From Microaerobacter geothermalis (lineage in GTDB: Bacteria > Bacillota > Bacilli > DSM-22679): a stretch of DNA of 64,000 bases. Within the stretch, counting starts at the first letter, position 1; each line of letters opens with the position of its first letter. The DNA is taken from the NCBI RefSeq assembly GCF_021608135.1, contig NZ_JAKIHL010000006.1, forward strand, positions 1-64,000, read 5' to 3'. The position numbers were made by a program, and so were the translations under genes. Shown here piece by piece: positions 50,639 through 59,073 of this stretch. The notes below the pieces were generated by a model, which did not search any database, was not told where the DNA came from, and saw only the letters and a program-made list of their open reading frames with translations.

Positions 50639-50803
50639 GTGAAATCTCATAGAACCCAAATTCCTGAACCCATTGTCCGTCTCCTTCATCAAGAACAGGT
50701 TCCATCCTGGGTGTCCCTTGATTCTCCCTATCGTCAACAACTGGATCAAAAAGAAACATATCGGTTGATCCCTTTACCACAACATACTATTCCTTACAGT
50801 TAG
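50639..50803 (+). CDS. Small protein of unknown function (54 residues)
   Basis: The GTG at 50639 has a complete AAAGGAGGT Shine-Dalgarno six bases upstream, the main reason to call it. The product (KSHRTQIPEPIVRLLHQEQVP..., then QLDQKETYRLIPLPQHTIPYS) is rich in Pro, Gln and His with no membrane segment. The frame is open upstream to 50528 but that part looks low in coding quality. It is divergent from the lipoprotein gene. The function is unknown; the 150 bases after it hold only a terminator. Confidence 0.45.
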   Translation: MKSHRTQIPEPIVRLLHQEQVPSWVSLDSPYRQQLDQKETYRLIPLPQHTIPYS

Positions 50804-50917
50804 TATTTTTTAAATACGCCCAACCTATACACCCCTATATTCGCACTTACTTCAAAAATGTAGTGCTTGAACTTCCGCATATTGAAACGGGAGTGTTAGC
50901 AATACAACGAAAATTGA

Positions 50918-50940
50918 ACCCCCGCTTCTTTAGCGGGGGT
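50918..50940 (-). terminator. GC-rich terminator after mtaD
   Basis: ACCCCCGC and GCGGGGGT form an 8-bp stem with a 7-nt loop; on the minus strand it is followed by TCAATTTT, a modest U tract. It lies 11 bp past the mtaD stop. A similar hairpin ends many IS200/IS605 elements, but no transposase is present. Confidence 0.65.
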
Positions 50941-50950
50941 CCTGTTCGCG

Positions 50951-52252
50951 TTAGTTCATCTTTGAAACCAGACGGTTTACCTCATAAATTATTCTTTCTT
51001 CATCAAGATAGAGACATTGTCCATGATTTACCACCTGTTTTCCTTCAACATAAACATCGGTGACATCCTGACCTGATGCCGAATAAACCAATTGGGAGAT
51101 AATATCATGTTCAGGATGAAAATGGGCCTGTTTTGTATCCAAAAGAATAAAATCAGCCTTTTTTCCCACTTCAAGACTGCCGATATCCTGTATAAATATG
51201 GACTCTGCACCATAGATGGTCCCCATTTTTAACGCTACCGATGCTGGGATCACAGTGGGATCGTGGGATACACCTTTGTGAATAAGGGCGGCCAATCGAA
51301 TCTCCTCAAAAAGATCCAGGTTGTTGTTGCTGGCAGCACTGTCGGTACCAAGGGATACGGAAATTCCCTTTTCAAGCATTCGGGGAACGGGAGCAATTCC
51401 ACTGCCCAACTTTAAATTACTGCCCGGATTATGGGAAACATGCACGTTATTTTCTGCCATGATCGTCATTTCTTCTTCATTGATGTGGACAGCATGAGCG
51501 ACAAGAACAGGATGAGAAAAAACGCCCAAATCCAATAAATGCTGTACCGGGCGCTTCCCATATTCCTTCACATTTTGCTCTACTTCCCTCATCGTTTCAG
51601 ACATATGTATATGGACCGGCAGGTGAAGATCGGCAGCTTTGTTCATAATCTGCAGGATATATTCCGGTGAACAAGTATACGATGAATGGGGGGACATCAT
51701 TGCAGTAATTCTTCCGCCCGCTTGTCCATGCCAATTTCTTGCAAAATCGAAGGCTTCTTGAAGCTTTCTCTGCCTCTCTTCTTCAGAACAGAGACCGATG
51801 ACTCCTCGGGTTAATACGGCCCTCATTCCGGATAATTCCACCCCCTCTGCCACCTGATCCATATGATCATACATGTCAACAAAACAAGTGGTTCCTGATT
51901 TTAACATTTCCACCATGGCAAGTTGAGCTCCCCATTTTACATGATCCGAAGTAAATTGTCCTTCCATGGGCCACATTTTTTCTTGAAGCCATTCCTGTAA
52001 AGGCAAATCGTCGGCATAACCCCTTAACAATGACATGGCAGCATGTCCATGGGTATTAATTAACCCAGGTAGCATCACCTTGCTGCTCTCATTCTTGATT
52101 ATATTTGCCTCGTTCAATTGATCTACTGTTAATCCACTTTCAGATCCCACATAAGTAATGATTCCATCTTCAACGAGCATTGCTCCGTTTTTAATAATTT
52201 CATTTTGATGATTCATGGTGACGATCGTTACCCCTTTAATCAGTAGCCTCAT
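50951..52252 (-). CDS. mtaD: 5-methylthioadenosine/S-adenosylhomocysteine deaminase
   Basis: A 433-residue amidohydrolase of the MtaD/TrzN type deaminating MTA and SAH to the inosyl forms. Metal motifs are LINTHGHAAMSLLRG (HxH), LPVHIHMSET, VLVAHAVHINEEEM and VSLGTDSAASNNNLDLFEEIR; GSLEVGKKADFILLD closes the amidohydrolase barrel. MWPMEGQFTSDHVKWGAQLAMVEMLKSGTTCFVDMY is typical of the subgroup. It is monocistronic between the NHEJ operon and the small gene. Confidence 0.93.
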   Translation of the reverse strand: MRLLIKGVTIVTMNHQNEIIKNGAMLVEDGIITYVGSESGLTVDQLNEANIIKNESSKVMLPGLINTHGHAAMSLLRGYADDLPLQEWLQEKMWPMEGQFTSDHVKWGAQLAMVEMLKSGTTCFVDMYDHMDQVAEGVELSGMRAVLTRGVIGLCSEEERQRKLQEAFDFARNWHGQAGGRITAMMSPHSSYTCSPEYILQIMNKAADLHLPVHIHMSETMREVEQNVKEYGKRPVQHLLDLGVFSHPVLVAHAVHINEEEMTIMAENNVHVSHNPGSNLKLGSGIAPVPRMLEKGISVSLGTDSAASNNNLDLFEEIRLAALIHKGVSHDPTVIPASVALKMGTIYGAESIFIQDIGSLEVGKKADFILLDTKQAHFHPEHDIISQLVYSASGQDVTDVYVEGKQVVNHGQCLYLDEERIIYEVNRLVSKMN

Positions 52253-52314
52253 CTATTCTCCTCCGTTTCTTCAATCTTAATATCCTTATTTTTAATATCC
52301 ACATCCCCATTCTT

Positions 52315-53214
52315 TCAAACAAACACATTCTCGTCAAGAATTTCCAAAACATGATCCAGTGATTGCCGGCTATGTTGACTGATGATCCTGTCAAAGGGAT
52401 TGAGTCTCTTTTCCAACCTTTTGAACACAGAATCCATGTTGTATACAGTTGGATCTTTCAATTCTTTTAATTCTTCCCAGGTTAAAGGGGTGGAGACCGG
52501 AGCCCTTTTTCTTGCCCTCAAAGAATAAGGGGCAGGAAGAGTTTTTCCCCGCCAGTGTTGAAGGTAATCAATATATACCTTATCTCCCCGATTTTTGACC
52601 CATCTTTCGATGGTGATTAATTTTGGGTGCTGTTCTGTCAAATACTTGGCTAAAAAGTTTCCTACTTTTCTCGTCTGTTCATAACTGTATCCCTTTTTGA
52701 TCGGAATATAGATTTGCACCCCAGTAGCCCCTGATGTTTTAATAATACTTTCCAATTTTAATTGATCCAGCACATCTTTCATCAAAAAAGCGACTTCAAC
52801 TACCTTTGAAAAATCTTCAACAGAAGGGTCGATATCAATCACTAATTCTGTTGGATAATCTTCACCAACCCGGTTAAAAGACACGTGAAGTTCAATACAG
52901 GCCTGATTGGCAAGCCATACCATCGTTGGAAGGTCATTAGCCAGGATGTAATTTACTCCCCCTTCCTGATTGGTTTCAATCCAGGAAGGAGCATGATTAG
53001 GAATGTTCTTCTGATAAAAGCTTTTCCCTTCAATTCCGTCCGGAAAGCGAATCGTGGTCAAGTGCCGGTTTTTTATATAAGGAAGGATGAAAGGGGCAAC
53101 AAGTGTATAATATCGGATCATATCCGCCTTGGTTATCCCTTCTTCCCTCCAAAGCGCTTTATTTAAATTGGTCAGGGTTAATTCTTTCCCTTCTACCATT
53201 ACTTTTTGTTCCAT
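52315..53214 (-). CDS. LigD-type NHEJ polymerase/primase
   Basis: A 299-residue stand-alone POL domain of the bacterial NHEJ LigD family. GKELTLTNLNKALWREEGITKADMIRYY begins it, RFPDGIEGKSFYQKNIPNHAPSWIE follows. TELVIDIDPSVEDF carries the catalytic Asp pair, and SGATGVQIYIPI and APYSLRARKRAPVSTPLTWEEL close the fold. It fills gaps with NTPs/dNTPs at broken ends. In B. subtilis polymerase and ligase are fused in LigD; here they are separate genes six bases apart, the order being Ku, ligase, polymerase. Confidence 0.92.
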   Translation of the reverse strand: MEQKVMVEGKELTLTNLNKALWREEGITKADMIRYYTLVAPFILPYIKNRHLTTIRFPDGIEGKSFYQKNIPNHAPSWIETNQEGGVNYILANDLPTMVWLANQACIELHVSFNRVGEDYPTELVIDIDPSVEDFSKVVEVAFLMKDVLDQLKLESIIKTSGATGVQIYIPIKKGYSYEQTRKVGNFLAKYLTEQHPKLITIERWVKNRGDKVYIDYLQHWRGKTLPAPYSLRARKRAPVSTPLTWEELKELKDPTVYNMDSVFKRLEKRLNPFDRIISQHSRQSLDHVLEILDENVFV

Positions 53215-53220
53215 GTGGGA

Positions 53221-54183
53221 TCACCGCCAATCCTGTGATTGAAAAATGCAGGTCTCCGGATGAATATCTACAAAAGCCTGTATGATTGGCTGTCTGAGAG
53301 TGCGCCCTCTCGTCCATTCGGAAAATTGTATCTTGGCTGTCATATCCGGTTTAACCCAAACAGTCTCCTTCAACCTTTCAGGCCTGTTTGCAAATGGCCG
53401 TTCTTTTATAATCAGTGGTTTTACCCTTTCGGTTAACTCACACCATTCCGACCTTTTCAACTTTCCGGTACCGGCATGTCCGATATACCACAGCTGGCCT
53501 TTTTCGTCATATAGTCCAAGTAATACTGCGTTTACACATCCTTCCCGAAGGGTTGCCCCTCCGACAACGGCAATCAGCTCCCTATAGTTCTTTATTTTCT
53601 GCCATCGCTGGTCTTTTCCGCCGATCAAATACGTGCTGTCCAAATCCTTAGTTACAATCCCTTCCATTTTATGCTCTTTCACGACGTCGAACAACGTTTG
53701 ACCATCAGAGTGGGAGGATACCAGCTGAACGTGATCATTGGGAACAATCGATTTTGCAAGGATTTCCATCCTATCTTTCAATGGGCGGTCATTTACCCAT
53801 TTTCCGTTATAATAAACCACATCAAAGATCATATAAGTGACAGGCACCAGCTTCCTGACCTGCTCTACCCGTTCCATCCGCCGGATACCATCCCGCCTCA
53901 TCACCTCATGAAAAGACGGTTTCCCGTCTAACCCTAAGGCAATGACTTCCCCGTCTAGAATAATAGTCTGAGCTGTACAATAGGATTTGATATCCGTTAA
54001 TTCGGGATAGTGAAAGGTTCGTTCTGCTTTTTTTCGATTAAAGAGCCGTACTTTCTTGCCGTCATCATAAGCAATTACACGAACTCCATCCCACTTCACT
54101 TGGGCAATCCATTGGTTTCCTTGAGGTACATGATCTGACCTCTTGGGCTCAAAAGGTATGATTGGCTTAATATCTTCTTTCAT
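53221..54183 (-). CDS. ATP-dependent DNA ligase of bacterial NHEJ
   Basis: A 320-residue ligase. QVKWDGVRVIAYDDG holds the adenylated Lys (KxDG), TIILDGEVIAL motif III, VTYMIFDVVYYNGKW, MEGIVTKDLDSTYLIGG, RWQKIKNYRELIAVVGG (motif V, KxK) and an OB-fold C-terminus. It seals breaks held by Ku. Overlap with the ku stop by ATGA shows coupled translation. There is no fused polymerase or 3' phosphoesterase domain. It corresponds to the LIG half of LigD. Confidence 0.92.
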   Translation of the reverse strand: MKEDIKPIIPFEPKRSDHVPQGNQWIAQVKWDGVRVIAYDDGKKVRLFNRKKAERTFHYPELTDIKSYCTAQTIILDGEVIALGLDGKPSFHEVMRRDGIRRMERVEQVRKLVPVTYMIFDVVYYNGKWVNDRPLKDRMEILAKSIVPNDHVQLVSSHSDGQTLFDVVKEHKMEGIVTKDLDSTYLIGGKDQRWQKIKNYRELIAVVGGATLREGCVNAVLLGLYDEKGQLWYIGHAGTGKLKRSEWCELTERVKPLIIKERPFANRPERLKETVWVKPDMTAKIQFSEWTRGRTLRQPIIQAFVDIHPETCIFQSQDWR

Positions 54184-55010
54184 ATGGTTGCTTTCTCTTT
54201 GGCTGCTTTTCTTCTTGGACCCCCAGCTTTCTTTTTCTTTGCAGGTTTGGTGGCTTCTAGACTGGCTTGAAGAGCGTCCATAAGATCAATGACATTTCTT
54301 CTAGGTGCAACAGGGGCTGCTACTATTTCTTCCCCTTCCATTTTCTTTTGAATCAATTCTTGCAGGCTTTCCCTGTACTTATCCTTATATCTTGTTGGAT
54401 CAAAAGGAGCTGCCAAGTTTTCAATTAACTGAATAGCCATCTTCAATTCATTTTCGTTCAGCTTGGTTTCATCGGGCAGAGCGGGAAGTTGGGCAATGCC
54501 CCTTACCTCATCGGGGTAATAGATAGTTTCCAACACTATACAGTTTTCCAGCGTTCTGATAACAGCCAAACTTTCCCGATTTCTGATCGTGATTTTGGCC
54601 ACTCCAATCTTTCCTGTTTCATTCATCGCCTTTCGCAAGAGGGCATAAGCTTTGTCGCCTGTTTCATTGGGAGAAAGGTAATAAGATTTGTCAAAGTATA
54701 TTGGATCAATCTCTTCCAGATTAACAAAATCAAGGATTTCCACAGTCCTCTTCGTTTCAGGGGCGATCGCTTCCAACTCTTCCTCTTCAATGATGATAAA
54801 GCGACCGGGTTCATATTCGTACCCTTTGATAATCTCATCCCACCCCACTTCCCGGTCGCATGTCGAACAGGTTCTTACATATTTGATTGGAGTCTTACAT
54901 TTCTTATGCAGATACCGAAATTTGATATCCTTATCTTCGGTGGCGGCAAACATTTTTACCGGAATGTTCACCAATCCGAAACTAATCGAACCTTTCCACA
55001 TGGTATGCAT
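54180..55010 (-). CDS. ku: Ku DNA end-binding protein
   Basis: A 276-residue homodimeric ring protein that binds double-strand ends and recruits LigD-type enzymes. The N-terminus HTMWKGSISFGLVNIPVKMFAATEDKDIKFRYLHKKC, GYEYEPGRFIIIEEEELEAIAP, YFDKSYYLSPNE and KYRESLQELIQKKMEGE are family hallmarks. The tail is Lys-rich (KPAKKKKAGGPRRKAAKEK), as in many spore-former Ku proteins where it binds DNA. The ATG at 55010 follows GGGGTG. It leads the ku-lig-pol operon, useful for repairing breaks in the dormant spore's single genome copy. Confidence 0.94.
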   Translation of the reverse strand: MHTMWKGSISFGLVNIPVKMFAATEDKDIKFRYLHKKCKTPIKYVRTCSTCDREVGWDEIIKGYEYEPGRFIIIEEEELEAIAPETKRTVEILDFVNLEEIDPIYFDKSYYLSPNETGDKAYALLRKAMNETGKIGVAKITIRNRESLAVIRTLENCIVLETIYYPDEVRGIAQLPALPDETKLNENELKMAIQLIENLAAPFDPTRYKDKYRESLQELIQKKMEGEEIVAAPVAPRRNVIDLMDALQASLEATKPAKKKKAGGPRRKAAKEKATI

Positions 55011-55063
55011 CTTTTTCACCCCGTTTTTATATACGATGTCTAACCGGCACCAAAACTACCGAT

Positions 55064-55190
55064 GGAACTAAACATTCATGACCCAAAGGATCACAAGTTG
55101 ATATCATTTTCAAATCAAAGAGCCCTCAAAAATATCCGGGTATTTCGATGATGGAAGCAATTTGAGGACTAGAGTTTCCTTTATTTTTGT
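55064..55190 (+). repeat. Foldback repeat, rearranged copy R9
   Basis: The left end is in plus orientation (GGAACTAAACATTCATGACCC and a shortened GATATC-TTTTC hairpin), but the core that follows (AGCCCTCAAAAATATCCGGG...TTTGAGG) reads in the opposite orientation. The right end is lost. It seems to be a chimaera of two copies. It lies between rex and ku. Confidence 0.65.
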
Positions 55191-55225
55191 CACAAATTAG
55201 GGAAATTATGATTTCTTAGCCGAAA

Positions 55226-55269
55226 TAAAAAACCTTTCTGGAAAGAGTAACTTTCCAAAAAGGTCTTTT
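55226..55269 (-). terminator. Terminator after rex
   Basis: On the minus strand GACCTTTTTGGAAAG and CTTTCCAGAAAGGTT form an imperfect long stem followed by TTTTTATTT. It ends the rex transcript, 11 bp past its stop. Confidence 0.7.
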
Positions 55270-55279
55270 GGGATTGAAA

Positions 55280-55900
55280 TTATTCCAGATAATAGGCCAA
55301 GCTGTGAAGCTCGGTCGTAAAATCAGCATGATGGATCCGGACTTTTCCAGTGTTTCTCAAACTGACCGGGGCAAAATTAAGGATTCCTTCAATCCCCGCT
55401 TCAACAAGTATTTCTGCTACTTTTTGGGCCTCGGGAGCAGGGACTGCAATGATCCCGACGCGGATTTTTTTCTCCTTCACGGTTTCAGGTATGGCTTCTA
55501 CAGGAAGAATGGTCAACCCAGCAATTTTCGTTCCTATTTTTTGGGGATCTGCATCAAAAATGGCGACAATTTTCATATTATCCTTCTGATAAACATTATA
55601 ATTACTTAATGCATGTCCTAAATGGCCAGCACCTACCAAGCATACATTAATGATCTGGTCCAATTTTAAAATCTGCTTGATTTTCTCTATGAGATACTGA
55701 ACCTCGTAACCAATTCCTTTCCTTCCGAATTCGCCAAAATAAGCCAAGTCCTTTCTGATTTGAGCCGGATTAATGTCTAATTTTTGCCCCAATTCCTGAG
55801 ATGAAACGGTTTTAATCCCCATATTTTGCAAATGGACAAGAAATCGCAAGTAAATGGGCAGACGGCGAATGACCGCCTCAGATATATTGACTGTTTTCAT
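55280..55900 (-). CDS. rex: Redox-sensing transcriptional repressor Rex
   Basis: A 206-residue repressor that senses the NADH/NAD ratio and controls fermentation and respiration genes. The winged helix (AVIRRLPIYLRFLVHLQ, SSQELGQKLDINPAQIRKDLAYFGEFGRKGIGYEV) and the Rossmann domain (INVCLVGAGHLGHALSNY, IVAIFDADPQKIG) with GILNFAPV near the C-terminus are all present. The ATG at 55900 has GGGAAGGGG upstream. Bracketed by repeats R9 and R10. Candidate targets in this window include ackA and the dehydrogenase, but I did not find a clear Rex site there. Confidence 0.94.
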   Translation of the reverse strand: MKTVNISEAVIRRLPIYLRFLVHLQNMGIKTVSSQELGQKLDINPAQIRKDLAYFGEFGRKGIGYEVQYLIEKIKQILKLDQIINVCLVGAGHLGHALSNYNVYQKDNMKIVAIFDADPQKIGTKIAGLTILPVEAIPETVKEKKIRVGIIAVPAPEAQKVAEILVEAGIEGILNFAPVSLRNTGKVRIHHADFTTELHSLAYYLE

Positions 55901-55953
55901 GAAAAAACCCCTTCCCAGCCACATTTTTCTAATCCCTATTTTTCTATATAGAC

Positions 55954-56258
55954 GGAACTAAACATACATGACCCGCAGGGTCACAAATTGATATGAAAAG
56001 GTATTTTCATATCAAAGAATTCACTAAGGACTGCCTTCGAGTTCGTACGAAGCTGCAAGGCTAAAGAACGGAACCTAGCCCTCAAACTGACTCCACCTTT
56101 GAAATACCCAGATGTTTTTGAGGGCTCCGTTCATTAGACTTAAAGCGGACCTGAATCACTTCTTGCTCGAACTCGACTAGCGGACGTGTGAATCTTTGAT
56201 ATGAAAATAACATTTTCATATCAATTTGTGACCCGTAGGGTCATGTAAGTTTAGTTCC
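55954..56258 (+). repeat. Foldback repeat, longest copy R10 with module at both ends
   Basis: 305 bp. It matches R7 from GGAACTAAAC to GGACGTGTGAATCTTT, but then continues with GATATGAAAATAAC/TTTTCATATC, TGACCC-GTA-GGGTCA and TTTAGTTCC. Both ends thus carry the terminal module in inverted order, making the element a near-complete long palindrome. It looks like the ancestral or recombinant full form. Confidence 0.85.
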
Positions 56259-56278
56259 ACATCTAAAGAATACGATAA

Positions 56279-57154
56279 CTAATTTGAATTTTCCTTCTTT
56301 TCAACAATATAATCCTTTCCGTCACTAATAATGGAAACGGACCCATCTCTGGAAATTTGGTAAACATCCATCCATGATTCGTTTAAACGTTCCAAGACTT
56401 CTTCATTTCTTTCAAACGTTTCTACCGCGGGAAAAACAACGGCCATAAAGGCATCCACTTCCTGCAAAAATTCAGGGGTAGAGGATTGAATACTACCCAT
56501 ATCAGAAACTTTTAGTATACTTGACTTAAGATCATACTTTTCTACCAATTTTTTTTCCGTATCTTCATCAATACCACTTGTAAAAAGAATTGATACTTCT
56601 CCATGAATCAGTTGAAATACCAGGGAATTTCCTTGGGGATTATTGGAATACGGTTCATCCGGACTTAAGATTTTTATTTTCACGTTATTGGCAATGTTTA
56701 TGATATCCTCTGCAAATAAAGCTTTCTTTTCAATTTCTGGGGTAAAACCAATTTTTCCCATGATATCTTTTTTAAACAGTTCAGCATACATGATTTTCTT
56801 GATTGGCCACTTTTTTAATAATACAACGATATTTCCAGTATACTCCTCTGAATCGTTTGTCGCAATCAATATGTCTATTTCACTTACACGATTTCTGATC
56901 AATTCCTCGATAAGTTGATTTTCATAGCCTTTAGTACCAGTATCAATCAGCATCGTGAATCCATCATCCATTTGAACCAGAGTCGCTTCTCCTCTCCCCA
57001 CATCGAGAAAAGTTACTTTCATTTCCCCAAAGGGGATCTGTTCTTGATTCTCTTTTACCGCTGATACAGTGGGTAAGTGGGAATCTATATTTCCGCGTCC
57101 TGCCAATAAGAATATGACAAGAATTAAAATATTTCCAAATATTATTTTTTTCAA
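56279..57154 (-). CDS. MBL-fold (ComEC C-terminal-like) protein without metal ligands
   Basis: A 291-residue protein with an N-terminal hydrophobic anchor or signal segment (IFGNILILVIFLLAG, no lipobox Cys). The rest follows the ComEC-type metallo-beta-lactamase layout: VTFLDVGRGEATLVQMDDGFTMLIDTG, IDILIATNDSEEYTGN where active members have a THxHxDHxGG stretch, GNSLVFQLIHGEVSILFTSG and ILKVSDMGSIQSSTPEFL where active ones have VPHHGS. All metal-binding His residues are replaced, so it is a pseudoenzyme outside the membrane. It lies upstream of rex, after the TPR gene terminator. Confidence 0.78.
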   Translation of the reverse strand: MKKIIFGNILILVIFLLAGRGNIDSHLPTVSAVKENQEQIPFGEMKVTFLDVGRGEATLVQMDDGFTMLIDTGTKGYENQLIEELIRNRVSEIDILIATNDSEEYTGNIVVLLKKWPIKKIMYAELFKKDIMGKIGFTPEIEKKALFAEDIINIANNVKIKILSPDEPYSNNPQGNSLVFQLIHGEVSILFTSGIDEDTEKKLVEKYDLKSSILKVSDMGSIQSSTPEFLQEVDAFMAVVFPAVETFERNEEVLERLNESWMDVYQISRDGSVSIISDGKDYIVEKKENSN

Positions 57155-57207
57155 GCCTTTTCATCCTTTCATAAGATGTGCTCTGATAATACCATATGAT
57201 ATAAGCG

Positions 57208-57240
57208 AAAAAAAACGATGGGATTTTTCTATCCCATCGT
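57208..57240 (-). terminator. Terminator after the TPR gene
   Basis: ACGATGGGA and TCCCATCGT form a 9-bp perfect stem with T7 tail on the minus strand. It overlaps the final codons of the TPR gene. Confidence 0.75.
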
Positions 57241-58659
57241 CATTAATTTCTCCCATTCCTGTATCGCCTCTGAAAAGCGCTTCATTTGATAATAACAGTA
57301 TCCCTTGAAAAGATATCCTTCCCTTATATTCGGGTCTTTCTGCACTGTATCTGAAAAGAGCTGCAGGGCATCTTCAAGGAATCCCTGCTGAAGTTTAATC
57401 TTCCCATATTGCAGTAAAACCAGTGGGTGGGATTCTAATGTTTGATCTGATAGTGAATGAATGAACTCTTCCGCCTCCTTCAGGAGACCCATTTTCAGGT
57501 AAATCATAATTTTTGCAGCAAAAGCCAAGGAAAGGTTTGGTTGAAGATTGATCAATTTCTCCATTACCTTCATCGCATGATGAAAATCGTTCATTTGAAA
57601 TAAAATCCATCCATATGAAAAAAGAATATCTTCATCTCTTGGATTTAAACTGATTGCTTTCTTCATGATTAAAACACCTGTTTCTTTATTTCCCAATAAC
57701 CATGCATGCCAGCCCAAATAATGATGCGCCGTTGGATTACCCGGATCAATTTCCACCCACTTTTGAGACAAAAAAGAAGCCAGTTGATAATTTTTCTTGT
57801 CGGAAAAATATAATATGGCTCTTTTTAATAGATATGGATCACAAATTTCCTTTAATAATTGATTCCATAATCCATTCACATATTTATGCTGACCCAAAGC
57901 TTCATGAATGGAGATGAGAAGCATGTATCCTCCAAGGTCTTCCGGACAAATTTGGATAAACTGATCAACTTCCCTTAGGGCCGGATCATATTCTCTCATC
58001 AAAAATAACGTGAGGGCTTTGTTATACAAGGACTCCGCATTGTTATTCAGAATCTCTTCAGCCTTGGAAAAATGAAATAATGCTTCTTCAAATTGTTGTT
58101 TTTGTCCGTATATACAGCCCAGTGCATTATGGGTAAAACCTTGTATTTTCTCATCATTTGAGGTTTGATGCAATATTGTGAAATGTCGCAAAGCTTCTAC
58201 TGTTTGCTCAATAAGTAAATAGCTATAGGCCAAATACAATCTAGCCAGTTCTAATTCTGGCCAATCCTGAACCACTTCTTCCAGATACTTAATTGCGTCT
58301 TCATACATGAATAGCTGAAAGTAACCCAGTCCCTTTCGATACGGAATATTTTCAGAAAAAGAGGGGAGTAAATTCCAATTTATATCCAAAACTTTATCAG
58401 ATGGTTCATGGATAGGTTGTGCAGCAGGAACAATTTTTTCCTGAACATTCCCTATTTTTTCTTCTAATAATAGCCATTTATCGAGTATTTCATCACTTAG
58501 AAGACGAAGGGATTGAAGTTTTTCACTTAACTCCTTCTTTTCGTTGCTGGAAGAGGAATTTATTTTTTGGTTAATTTCTTCAATGGCGTCAAAGAGGGTA
58601 TTAAATAGATGTTGGACCAACAAGCTACCACCTACAATCCAATTCTCATTTACCCTCAT
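57229..58659 (-). CDS. TPR repeat protein
   Basis: About 476 residues. A helical, possibly coiled N-terminus (NEKKELSEKLQSLRLLSDEILDKWLLLEEKIGNVQEK) is followed by about ten TPR motifs (FTHNALGCIYGQKQQFEEALFHFSKAEEIL, AHHYLGWHAWLLGNKETGVLIMKKAISLNP, YLFKGYCYYQMKRFSEAIQEWEKL). No enzyme domain or signal peptide. The ATG 58659 lacks a good ribosome site; TTG at 58623 or 58620 follows TAGGTGG and could be the true start. It occupies the place of dinG in the B. subtilis order, after panD. A protein-interaction scaffold is all that can be said. Confidence 0.8.
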   Translation of the reverse strand: MRVNENWIVGGSLLVQHLFNTLFDAIEEINQKINSSSSNEKKELSEKLQSLRLLSDEILDKWLLLEEKIGNVQEKIVPAAQPIHEPSDKVLDINWNLLPSFSENIPYRKGLGYFQLFMYEDAIKYLEEVVQDWPELELARLYLAYSYLLIEQTVEALRHFTILHQTSNDEKIQGFTHNALGCIYGQKQQFEEALFHFSKAEEILNNNAESLYNKALTLFLMREYDPALREVDQFIQICPEDLGGYMLLISIHEALGQHKYVNGLWNQLLKEICDPYLLKRAILYFSDKKNYQLASFLSQKWVEIDPGNPTAHHYLGWHAWLLGNKETGVLIMKKAISLNPRDEDILFSYGWILFQMNDFHHAMKVMEKLINLQPNLSLAFAAKIMIYLKMGLLKEAEEFIHSLSDQTLESHPLVLLQYGKIKLQQGFLEDALQLFSDTVQKDPNIREGYLFKGYCYYQMKRFSEAIQEWEKLMTMG

Positions 58660-58689
58660 TGTAACTCATTCTCTACTCAGTTATACAAA

Positions 58690-59073
58690 CTAACGGATTT
58701 GACCATGAAGCTCTATACCCATCAGTTCCTCAATTTGATTTTTTTCTCCCATAATGGCAATCCGAGGTTGGTGCCTCTTGGCTTCTTCACTTGAAAGCAT
58801 GCAATAGGAGATAATAATAACCGTATCCCCAGGTTGAACCAATCTGGCAGCCGCTCCATTCAAACAAACAACACCTGATCCCCTTGGTCCTGGGATTACA
58901 TAAGTTTCCAGCCGCGCCCCATTATTATTATTCACCACTTGAACCTTCTCATTGGGTAATATGTCTACAGCATCCATAATCTCTTCATCAATCGTAATGC
59001 TGCCTACATAATGAAGATTTGCTTCTGTAACGGTGGCACGGTGTATTTTTGATTTCATCATGGTTCTAAACAT
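58690..59073 (-). CDS. panD: Aspartate 1-decarboxylase
   Basis: A 127-residue pyruvoyl enzyme making beta-alanine for pantothenate. [29 protein letters not shown] contains the self-cleavage Gly-Ser (24-25) that forms the pyruvoyl group; [43 protein letters not shown] follow. Start at the second ATG (59073), with AGGAGG seven bases upstream. Its first ATG overlaps the panC stop, so panB-panC-panD is a tightly coupled operon. Confidence 0.96.
   Translation of the reverse strand: MFRTMMKSKIHRATVTEANLHYVGSITIDEEIMDAVDILPNEKVQVVNNNNGARLETYVIPGPRGSGVVCLNGAAARLVQPGDTVIIISYCMLSSEEAKRHQPRIAIMGEKNQIEELMGIELHGQIR

Noticed and set aside
50804-50940. IS200/IS605 end suggested by the CCCCCGC hairpin
   Set aside because: No transposase or TnpB motif nearby; the hairpin is well placed as the mtaD terminator.
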